The notes below the pieces were generated by a model, which was not told where the DNA came from, made no database searches, and worked only from the letters and a program-made list of their open reading frames with translations. Of a stretch of DNA of 10,180 nucleotides, positions 1 to 5,876 are shown one piece after another. Both the position numbers and the translations under genes were made by a program. The number at the start of each line of letters is the position of its first letter. Position 1 is the first letter of the stretch. The DNA is taken from positions 1 through 10,180 of the forward strand of contig CAIYXG010000180.1 of the NCBI GenBank assembly GCA_903930035.1, written 5' to 3'. Source of the stretch: an uncultured Actinomycetes bacterium. Lineage in GTDB: Bacteria > Actinomycetota > Acidimicrobiia > Acidimicrobiales > Microtrichaceae.

Positions 1-1544
1 CGGGTCCAGGTCGTGCCGGCGGGCCGGCGCGGCGTCGGTGACCCCTGCGGCCCGCCGCGCCGCCGCCGGCGGCGCGGGCCCGAGCTGCCGCCCAGGAACG
101 CCGAGCGGAGCGACGCGAGCGTGATGCGGACCGCCTCCTTGCCGATCTGGCTGAACGACACCGGGATCATGACGATGTAGAGGGCCTGGGCCGTCCGGGT
201 CATCTTGCGGTCGACGATGGTCCGCAGCAGGGGCTTGGCCCACGCCGGGGCCTTCACGTAGAGCGGCGTGATCTTGGCCAGCGCCTCGGCCAGCTCCTTG
301 TGCGGGTGGTCCAGGATCGAGTGCTGGTGGAAGCTGGACTCCCCGCGGCGGACCTTCTCCTCCCCCTCCTCGTCGAGGTAGCCCATCTCGACGGACAGGT
401 CGTAGAGCTTCGTCTTGGGCAGCGGGTAGAAGACGTTGCCCGAGGCCTGGGTGGGCCGGATCGTGTCCACCATGTCGAGGGTCTTCCACATGGTCTCGGG
501 CGTCTCGCCGGGGATCCCGTAGATGGTGGAGACGAACGACCGGATCCCGTGCTCGTGGATGAGCCGCGCCTTCTCGTAGATCAGCTCGTCGGTCATGGGC
601 CGCTCCATGAGCGTCCTGCGCACCTCGGCGTCGCCCGAGTCCACCCCCATGAAGAGCATCGAGCAGTTCGCGGCGGCCATGGCCTTCATCAGCCGGGGCT
701 TGATGGTGGTCGGGTAGCCGAAGCAGTACCACGGCAGGCCGATCTCGTCCCGGTAGACCTCGCAGAACTCCTCGACCCACAGCACGTTGGTCGTGAAGTT
801 GTCGTCGTGCAGCGACACGAACGACGGGTCGTAGGTGCGCAGGTTCTGCTTGAGCTCCTCCATGACGTTGGCGACCGACCGCTTGCGGAGGAAGTCACCC
901 TTCCCGTCGAAGATCTCGCGCTGGTAGTGGATGTTGCAGAACGTGCACTTGAACGGGCAGCCGCGCCCGGTGAACACCTCGAGGACGTCGCGGAAGGCGC
1001 CGGCCTCCCACCACAGCTGCTTCTCCGGGAACGGCAGCAGGTCGAGGTCGTTCTCGAGCAGGCCGATCTCGTTGCGGTGGACCACCCCGTCCTGCTTGAC
1101 CCACATCGTGGGGACGTCGGTGTAGTCCTCGCCGCGCGACATCCGGGCCACGAGCTCGAGCAGGGACAGCTCGCCCTCGCCGGTGCAGACCACGTCGACC
1201 CACCAGTGGTTGACCACGTACTCGGGCAGGGCCTGGGCATGGTGGCCGCCGACCACCACCGGCACGCCGAGCTCGCGCTTGAGCCGCTCGCCCATCCGCG
1301 ATGCGTGGGGCCACAGGTTGGTGGGCGCCCCGATGCACACCAGGTCCGGGTCGAACGCCCGGGCCCGCTCGACGAGCGCCTCGGGACGGTTGAGCCGTGC
1401 CAGGGCCGGCACGTTCATCACGGTGTTGTCGTCGAGGCCCGGCTCGAAGATCAGGTCGATCTCGTGCCCGTGGCTGGTGAGCATCGACATGAGGTACCCG
1501 AGCCCGAGGCTCTCGATCCCCCGGTACCAGAAGAGCACCTTCAC
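1..1544 (-). CDS. B12-binding radical SAM enzyme, C-terminus cut by window edge
   Basis: The window holds 514 codons with no stop, so the 3' end lies beyond the left edge. The chosen start is the GTG at 1544-1542, which begins MKVLFWYRG and lies 24 bases after the lipoprotein stop; no strong ribosome site is visible. Residues about 1-150 have the look of a cobalamin-binding Rossmann domain, with a PDLVCIGAPT strand and turn, a VPVVVGGHHA strand and a VVCTGEGE segment. Residues about 185-400 are a radical SAM barrel with the cluster motif C196-x3-C200-x2-C203 inside GRGCPFKCTFCN, followed by MGVDSGD near 309 and YGIPGET near 352. The family cleaves SAM to a 5'-deoxyadenosyl radical, and B12-bearing members often methylate unactivated carbons or rearrange rings (HpnJ, BchE, methyltransferases). 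The substrate here cannot be read. The visible C-terminus ends in an arginine-rich tail with six Arg in a row at 491-496. It probably acts in the cytosol on the product of the neighbouring cluster. Confidence 0.93.
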   Translation of the reverse strand, partial: MKVLFWYRGIESLGLGYLMSMLTSHGHEIDLIFEPGLDDNTVMNVPALARLNRPEALVERARAFDPDLVCIGAPTNLWPHASRMGERLKRELGVPVVVGGHHAQALPEYVVNHWWVDVVCTGEGELSLLELVARMSRGEDYTDVPTMWVKQDGVVHRNEIGLLENDLDLLPFPEKQLWWEAGAFRDVLEVFTGRGCPFKCTFCNIHYQREIFDGKGDFLRKRSVANVMEELKQNLRTYDPSFVSLHDDNFTTNVLWVEEFCEVYRDEIGLPWYCFGYPTTIKPRLMKAMAAANCSMLFMGVDSGDAEVRRTLMERPMTDELIYEKARLIHEHGIRSFVSTIYGIPGETPETMWKTLDMVDTIRPTQASGNVFYPLPKTKLYDLSVEMGYLDEEGEEKVRRGESSFHQHSILDHPHKELAEALAKITPLYVKAPAWAKPLLRTIVDRKMTRTAQALYIVMIPVSFSQIGKEAVRITLASLRSAFLGGSSGPRRRRRRGGPQGSPTPRRPAGTTWT

Positions 1545-1568
1545 GACTGCCGCCCCGCGTCGCCGGGC

Positions 1569-2300
1569 TCAGGCGCCGAGGTTGATCGACTCGGCCTGGT
1601 CCTGGCCGGTGTCGATGACCTGCGGGCACAACGAGGTGAGGACGGTCAGGACCTTCGTGATCTCCCGCGACTGGGTGCCCAGGAACCCGGTCAGCTCGGC
1701 GCGGAGCTGGGCGCTCGTCGCCGCCGTGAGCGCACGCTGCTCGACCGCCAGGTAGGCCAGCACGACGCCGTCGACGAGCGGTCGGTTCACGGGCGGCACG
1801 GCCGCCTGGACCTCGCGCCACACGCCGGACAGCGCGGCCACGGCGTCGCGCTGCGACGCGAGCGAGTCCGGGGGCGACAGCACGACCATGTTGCCCACCA
1901 CCTGGAGCCGGCGGGAGGCCGTGCAGGCGGGCGTGACCGGGATCGTGGTCGTGGTCGGCGCCGGCGGTGCTGTCGTGGCGGCGCCCGGGCCCGGTGCCCC
2001 GGGCCGGCCCGGCACGCGGCCGGCACGACGGTCCTCGGCCTGCTGCTGGGCCTGGGCGATCGCGGCGGCGCGCTGCTCGGGCGTCGCCAGCTCGACCGGG
2101 ATGGACTCGCCGGTCTCGGCTCCGGGCAGCGTCTGGAACGGCTTCATGGTCGTGACGGTCGCCGGGACCGTCAGGTCGGGGTTCGACCGGTCGAGCGCCG
2201 CCTGGGCGTCGGTGTAGTTGTCGTCGGCGAACCCGCACGCGGAGGCGCCCACGCACAGCAGCAGCAGGACCGCTGCGAGGACCCCCCGGTGTCTCGGCAT
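1569..2300 (-). CDS. Small secreted lipoprotein of unknown function
   Basis: This encodes 243 aa. The start is the ATG at 2300-2298, because it puts a classic signal peptide at the N-terminus: MPRHR, a hydrophobic stretch at 7-18, then ASAC with Cys22 as the likely lipidated residue. The lipobox is not ideal, since Ala rather than Leu sits at -3. The frame is open much further upstream, but that part antisenses no signal and overlaps the deacetylase gene. After the anchor come an acidic region, a Gln/Ala-rich helix at about 72-90, and a Pro/Ala/Thr linker at about 93-125. A helical C-terminal domain follows, bracketed by Cys126 and Cys225, which could form a disulfide outside the membrane. 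I do not recognise a family. It lies 24 bases ahead of the radical SAM gene and is probably cotranscribed with it from a promoter of its own. Being extracytoplasmic, it may bind or present a product or substrate of the cluster, but that is a guess. Confidence 0.85.
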   Translation of the reverse strand: MPRHRGVLAAVLLLLCVGASACGFADDNYTDAQAALDRSNPDLTVPATVTTMKPFQTLPGAETGESIPVELATPEQRAAAIAQAQQQAEDRRAGRVPGRPGAPGPGAATTAPPAPTTTTIPVTPACTASRRLQVVGNMVVLSPPDSLASQRDAVAALSGVWREVQAAVPPVNRPLVDGVVLAYLAVEQRALTAATSAQLRAELTGFLGTQSREITKVLTVLTSLCPQVIDTGQDQAESINLGA

Positions 2301-2306
2301 GCCCCG

Positions 2307-2336
2307 AGCGTAACTGCGGCCCGTCGGCCGCGTCAC
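2307..2336 (-). promoter_or_regulatory. Candidate promoter for the lipoprotein / radical SAM unit
   Basis: On the minus strand a -35-like GTGACG (2336-2331), an 18-base spacer and a -10-like TACGCT (2312-2307) lie just ahead of the lipoprotein gene. The -10 is six bases from the ATG, so transcripts would begin at or next to the start codon. Leaderless starts of this TAnnnT-N6-ATG form are well known in actinobacteria. This is pattern matching only, without transcript data, and chance matches are possible. Confidence 0.4.
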
Positions 2337-2342
2337 GCGGCC
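2326..2342. repeat. Perfect 7-3-7 inverted repeat over the -35 region
   Basis: Read on the minus strand the sequence is GGCCGCG, TGA, CGCGGCC: a perfect 7-base inverted repeat with a 3-base centre. It lies 35 bases after the deacetylase stop and covers the candidate -35 element of the lipoprotein promoter. It could be a repressor operator or an RNA hairpin that trims or attenuates readthrough. No run of T follows, so it is not a canonical intrinsic terminator. Confidence 0.45.
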
Positions 2343-2376
2343 CCGGCGGGCGAAAGTACCCACCACGGGCGGCGGC

Positions 2377-3204
2377 TCAGAGGTCGCCGAACGTGCCGAG
2401 CACGAAGCCGCTGCGGTCCACGGCCGTGCGCAGCTCCTCGGAGAGGACCGCGGCCAGCTCGCCCGACCAGTCGTAGCCCCAGGCGTAGCGGGCCCGTGCC
2501 GGGTCCGGGTCGGCGCCGGGGTGGACGCCGAGCTCGGCGGACGTGCAGCCCGACCGGCCCAGCCGGTCCACCGCCGCCACCAGGCCCTGCGTGCCCAGGT
2601 GGCCGGCGTCGTCGAGCCCGGCGAACCCGTCCGGCAGCCGGAGCCCGGCCCCTGCCGCCCGCCGGGCGAAGCGGCCCGACAGGGCCCGCACCCCGAGGCC
2701 CTGCAGCCCCGCCCGGGCCGAGGGGCGCCGGACCGCGCCGACACCGTGCTCGAGGGCGACGTCCACCAGCACGCCGCCGACCTGCGGGAGCAGGTGCACG
2801 TGCTGGTGGGAGTCGAGGTGGTCGACCACCAGGCCCGCGCCGCGGCAGGCCTCGAGCTGGGCCACGGTCTCCCGGCGGACGTCGGCCGGGTCGACCCGGC
2901 CCAACGACCAGCGCCGGAGCAGCGACCGCCAGCTGGCCGCAGGCCGGCCCGAGGCGTCGACCAGGGTCGGGACCTCGGACGGGCCGAGCAGGAGCGGGTC
3001 CTCCCCCACCAGCGCCACGTGGCAGCCCACGCCGAGGCCGCTGTCGCGCAGGGCCGCGGCGTACGGCGCGAACGCGGGCGCCACGGCCAGCACCGAGGTG
3101 GAGGTGACGACCCCCTCGGCGCCGGCGCGGAGGATGCCCTCGCTCACGCCGGGGGTGAGGCCGAAGTCGTCGGCGTTGACGACCAGCAGCCGGCCGGCGG
3201 TCAT
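2377..3204 (-). CDS. ChbG/HpnK (YdjC) family carbohydrate N-deacetylase
   Basis: The product is 275 aa, close to the usual length for the family. The start is the ATG at 3204-3202, which overlaps the glycosyltransferase stop as ATGA and begins MTAGRLLVVNADDFG. The family hallmarks are present: NADDFG at 10-15 with the metal or catalytic Asp12-Asp13, GCHVAL at 60-65 with His62, DSHQHVH at 131-137, RRPSA at 159-163, and His228-Pro229 near the end. YdjC proteins are metal-dependent deacetylases that remove acetyl groups from N-acetylated sugars. ChbG acts on chito-oligosaccharides and HpnK on N-acetylglucosaminyl bacteriohopanetetrol. The segment around 60-85 (a VGCHVALVGE-type stretch followed by PTLVDASGR) looks more HpnK-like than ChbG-like to me, by memory and not by alignment. 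No signal peptide is seen, so it is cytosolic. Coupling to the preceding GT2 gene suggests it deacetylates the sugar that enzyme attaches. Confidence 0.92.
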   Translation of the reverse strand: MTAGRLLVVNADDFGLTPGVSEGILRAGAEGVVTSTSVLAVAPAFAPYAAALRDSGLGVGCHVALVGEDPLLLGPSEVPTLVDASGRPAASWRSLLRRWSLGRVDPADVRRETVAQLEACRGAGLVVDHLDSHQHVHLLPQVGGVLVDVALEHGVGAVRRPSARAGLQGLGVRALSGRFARRAAGAGLRLPDGFAGLDDAGHLGTQGLVAAVDRLGRSGCTSAELGVHPGADPDPARARYAWGYDWSGELAAVLSEELRTAVDRSGFVLGTFGDL

Positions 3205-3941
3205 GGCCGCAGCCGGGGCTGGCGGAGGATGTCGGGCACGATCCGTCGCGCCTCCTCGCCCAGCTCGACGATCCGTGGCCACGACGCCGCGGTCGAGCTG
3301 CCGGCCAGCCGCGGCAGGTAGTCGGCGCCCATCTGCACGATGCGGAACCCGGCCCGGTCCGCGCGCGACAGGAGCTCGGCGTCGAGGAAGATCCCGTCGC
3401 TGCGCAGCTCGAGCGTGTCGACGACCCGCCGGCGGACGAGCTTGAGCGCAAAGTTCACGTCACGGACCCGGAGGCCGAGCACGACGCGAACCAGCGCGTT
3501 GTAGACCGCCGAGTAGACGACCCGGCGGGCCCCCTCGCCGGAGCGGCTCCGGCGGTAGCCCGCCACGATGTCGGCGTCGTCGCGCCGCAGGATGCGCACC
3601 GCCTCGCCCACCACGACCAGGTCCACGGGCAGGTCGGCGTCGGTGTAGAGGACCAGCTCGCCGCGCGACGTCGTGAAGCCGGTCCGCATGGCGGCGCCCG
3701 GCCCGCGGTTCACGGGGTGCCGGACGTGCCGGAGGTGCGGGAACTCGCCCGCCAGCTCCTCGAGGACCCGCGGCATGCCGTCGGTGCTGCCGTCGTCGAC
3801 GACCAGCACCTCGTAGGTGGACACGGTGCCGTCGTCCACCAGACGCTCGGCGGCCTCGACGGCCGCGACCACGGTCCGGCGGATCGACAGCTCCTCGTTG
3901 AGGGCCGGCATGAACAGGGTCAGGTCGACCGGACCGGTCAT
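3201..3941 (-). CDS. Family 2 glycosyltransferase, DPM1-like, soluble
   Basis: The product is 246 aa, starting at the ATG at 3941-3939 that overlaps the oxygenase stop as ATGA. It begins with a GT-A fold: LFMPALNEE at 9-17, the nucleotide-binding VVDDGSTDG at 47-55, NRGPGAAMRTGF at 78-89, and the DxD-type metal site TDADLP at 100-105. DVNFALKLVRR at 161-171 and DGIFLDAELL at 182-191 are typical of the polyprenyl-phosphate mannosyl/glucosyltransferase branch of GT2. There is no transmembrane segment or C-terminal GtrA-like domain, so this is a catalytic domain alone. Such enzymes move a sugar from a nucleotide donor to a lipid phosphate or similar acceptor at the inner face of the membrane. 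Donor and acceptor cannot be read from the sequence. The deacetylase that follows makes an N-acetylhexosamine donor plausible, as for HpnI. The frame stays open upstream to 4496, but that part shadows the oxygenase. Confidence 0.93.
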   Translation of the reverse strand: MTGPVDLTLFMPALNEELSIRRTVVAAVEAAERLVDDGTVSTYEVLVVDDGSTDGMPRVLEELAGEFPHLRHVRHPVNRGPGAAMRTGFTTSRGELVLYTDADLPVDLVVVGEAVRILRRDDADIVAGYRRSRSGEGARRVVYSAVYNALVRVVLGLRVRDVNFALKLVRRRVVDTLELRSDGIFLDAELLSRADRAGFRIVQMGADYLPRLAGSSTAASWPRIVELGEEARRIVPDILRQPRLRP

Positions 3942-4648
3942 GCGGCAGGTCGCCGGGGGTTCAGCGCGGCGTCCCAGGCGGCGGCGCGGGCGGGGGCGGA
4001 CCGGTACCGGTGGTCCAGGCCCAGGACCTTCTGGAGCCCCAGGTTGAGGAGCGCGGCCGGCTGCGGGAGCGGCCGGTAGACCTCGAGGAACAGCGTGACC
4101 CGGTCGGTGGGCCCGCGGTTCCAGGCGGCGTGCGGGACCGTGTCGTCGAACAGGACGCCCTCGCCGTCGCGGTAGGGCACCACGACGTGGCCGACCGAGA
4201 GCGCGGCGTCCTCGCCGCACCGGACGCCCAGGTGGTAGCGCAGGACGCCGGCGTTGGGGCCCTGGTGCTCGGGCAGCTCGCTCCCGGGCCCGAGCACCGA
4301 CCAGAGCGCCGAGCGGAGCCCCTCGACCTCGCCGAGGGCGGCGAGGGTCACCGGGAAGGCGTCGGCCAGCGGCGCGCGCGGCCGTCCGTCGGAGACGAGC
4401 AGCCCGGCGCGCCAGACGCCGACCGTCCCCTGGTCCTCCGTGAGCACGTCGTCCAGGCGGGGCAGCCGGCCGCCGGCGCCGGTGAACCGGTCCCACTCGG
4501 CGCGGACCTCGGGGAACCGGGCCGCCAGCCGGCCGTGCCAGGCCACGTCGTCGAGGGGCCGCGGGTTGGCCGTGACGGGGTCGGCGCGCCGCACGCGCCG
4601 GTTGTTGGCCGCGAGCGCCCGACCGAGCACCTCGACCGCGACGCCCAC
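3938..4648 (-). CDS. Aspartyl/asparaginyl beta-hydroxylase-type 2-oxoglutarate oxygenase
   Basis: The product is 236 aa from the GTG at 4648-4646, four bases after the upstream amidohydrolase stop and just behind a GAGG. A second in-frame GTG at 4630 is a weaker alternative. The C-terminal half carries the Asp_Arg_Hydrox signature. PEHQGPNAGVLRYHLGV at 126-142 gives the first iron ligand, His128; FDDTVPHAAWN at 167-177 gives the second, His173; Arg183 in DRVTLFLEV would hold the 2-oxoglutarate carboxylate. As in AspH and LpxO, the usual facial-triad carboxylate is absent (Gly130 in HxG). Members hydroxylate Asp/Asn side chains in proteins or the acyl chain of lipid A, using Fe(II), O2 and 2-oxoglutarate. 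The N-terminal 100 residues are less recognisable. Position between the amidohydrolases and the GT2 suggests it hydroxylates a small molecule or lipid of this pathway, which could create a hydroxyl for glycosylation. No signal peptide is seen. Confidence 0.88.
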   Translation of the reverse strand: MGVAVEVLGRALAANNRRVRRADPVTANPRPLDDVAWHGRLAARFPEVRAEWDRFTGAGGRLPRLDDVLTEDQGTVGVWRAGLLVSDGRPRAPLADAFPVTLAALGEVEGLRSALWSVLGPGSELPEHQGPNAGVLRYHLGVRCGEDAALSVGHVVVPYRDGEGVLFDDTVPHAAWNRGPTDRVTLFLEVYRPLPQPAALLNLGLQKVLGLDHRYRSAPARAAAWDAALNPRRPAA

Positions 4649-4652
4649 GGCC

Positions 4653-5876
4653 TCAGCCCCGGCCCAGGTCGATGCCGTAGAGCTCGGCCGCGTTGCCGCC
4701 GGCGATGCGGTACTGGTCGGCGGGGTCCAGCTCGGCGATGGTCTCGGCCAGCTCCACCGTGGTGCCCGGGTACTTGGCGTCGGGGTGGGGGAAGTCCGAG
4801 GCCCACACGATGCGGTCGGCCCCCACGATCTCGTTCCGGGCGGTGAACGCCAGGGTGGACTCGTCGGCGTCGAAGCTGATCCAGCACTGGCGGCGGAAGA
4901 ACTCCGAGGGCATGGCACCCTTCAGCCACGGGACGTCCCACTCGTAGACGCGGGCGTGGTGGTCCAGGCGCTCGAGGAGGGTCACGATCCAGCCGCCGTT
5001 GGACTCGAGGAACACGGTCCGGAGGTCCGGGTAGCGCTGGAGCACGCCGCCCGCCGTCAGGAACATGATCGTGTTCATCATGTCGGCCGGGTTGCCCACG
5101 GCCTGCGCGAAGTAGATGTTGTCGGACCCGAAGTCCTCCTGCTCCTGCACCGGGATCTCGGAGGTGCCCAGCCGGTTGAGCCGGAGGCCACGGACGGCAC
5201 CGGGCACGTCGGCGGCCAGGAGCGGGTGGAAGCCGAGCGGCAGGCCGGTCTCGGAGCAGGCCTCCCAGACCGGGTCGTACATCTCGTGGTTGAAGTGGTA
5301 CCCCTCGACCGCCGGGTTGGGGCGCAGCTGCACCCCGACGATCCCCGGCAGGTCGGCGACGCGGCGGATCTCGGCCGCCGCGGCGACGGGGTCGCGCTGG
5401 GGCAGGTTGGCCACGCCGTGGAGCCGGCCCTGGCCCTGCGAGCACAGGTCCGAGAGCCAGTCGTTGAACGTGCGGGACTGCGCCGCGACGAACTCGTGGG
5501 TCCGCAGGCTCTGGAACCCCAGGAGCATCGTGGCGTGGAGGACCGAGTGGGCGATGTTGTCGGTGTCCAGCACCTCGAGGCGGGCGGCGGCGTCCCAGCA
5601 GTGGGCGGGCAGGTCCGAGTAGCGGAAGCTGCCGGCGTGCATCTTGCGGCGGCGCTCCTCGTCCACCCCGGCCGTCCCGGCGAGCGCCATGACCGCCGTG
5701 TCCATCGGCTCCATGTCGTCGATCGTCAGGATCTCGTTGCCGTCGGCGTCGGGCGTGATCCGCCAGACGCGGTCCTCGAAGCCCTCGGGCGCGAAGGGCA
5801 CCATCGCCGAGGCCGGCTCGAGGAGGTGGCCGTCGGCGTCGACGAACACCAGGTCGGCCGGCGTCGAGCCGCTCAT
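4653..5876 (-). CDS. Amidohydrolase-2 (ACMSD-like) metal enzyme, second of a tandem pair
   Basis: The product is 407 aa from the ATG at 5876-5874, which overlaps the preceding gene's stop as ATGA; a GGGGA six bases upstream supports this start. It is an Amidohydro_2 TIM barrel. The N-terminal metal motif is VDADGHLLEP at 12-21, with Asp15 and His17 in place of the HxH of true ACMSD. His217 in LGFHPLL, Glu291 in LESNGGW and Asp361 in ASDFPHPD complete the expected site. The D/E-x-H form of the first motif is shared with gamma-resorcylate-type decarboxylases. The family splits C-C bonds (non-oxidative decarboxylation) or C-N and C-O bonds (hydrolysis), and the sequence alone does not say which. 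It differs markedly from its upstream neighbour, so the two are not a recent duplication and may act on different intermediates or form a mixed complex. Confidence 0.92.
   Translation of the reverse strand: MSGSTPADLVFVDADGHLLEPASAMVPFAPEGFEDRVWRITPDADGNEILTIDDMEPMDTAVMALAGTAGVDEERRRKMHAGSFRYSDLPAHCWDAAARLEVLDTDNIAHSVLHATMLLGFQSLRTHEFVAAQSRTFNDWLSDLCSQGQGRLHGVANLPQRDPVAAAAEIRRVADLPGIVGVQLRPNPAVEGYHFNHEMYDPVWEACSETGLPLGFHPLLAADVPGAVRGLRLNRLGTSEIPVQEQEDFGSDNIYFAQAVGNPADMMNTIMFLTAGGVLQRYPDLRTVFLESNGGWIVTLLERLDHHARVYEWDVPWLKGAMPSEFFRRQCWISFDADESTLAFTARNEIVGADRIVWASDFPHPDAKYPGTTVELAETIAELDPADQYRIAGGNAAELYGIDLGRG

Noticed and set aside
895..2256. 453-aa minus-strand frame across the lipoprotein and radical SAM genes
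   Set aside because: It is Arg/Pro/Gly-rich without motifs and shares DNA with two genes that have clear signals (a signal peptide and a CxxxCxxC cluster site).
2326..2342. Intrinsic terminator after the deacetylase
   Set aside because: The hairpin is only 7 base pairs and is not followed by a run of T on the transcribed strand. It is kept as a possible operator or attenuator.
300..3107. 935-aa open frame on the plus strand
   Set aside because: It is antisense to the radical SAM, lipoprotein and deacetylase genes, is low in complexity (His/Arg/Gly/Pro-rich) and has no recognisable motif. Long antisense frames are expected at this GC content.
3942..4496. N-terminal extension of the glycosyltransferase to 4496
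   Set aside because: The added residues are Arg/Ala/Gly-rich and lie over the oxygenase active-site coding region. The GT-A fold begins right after ATG 3941.
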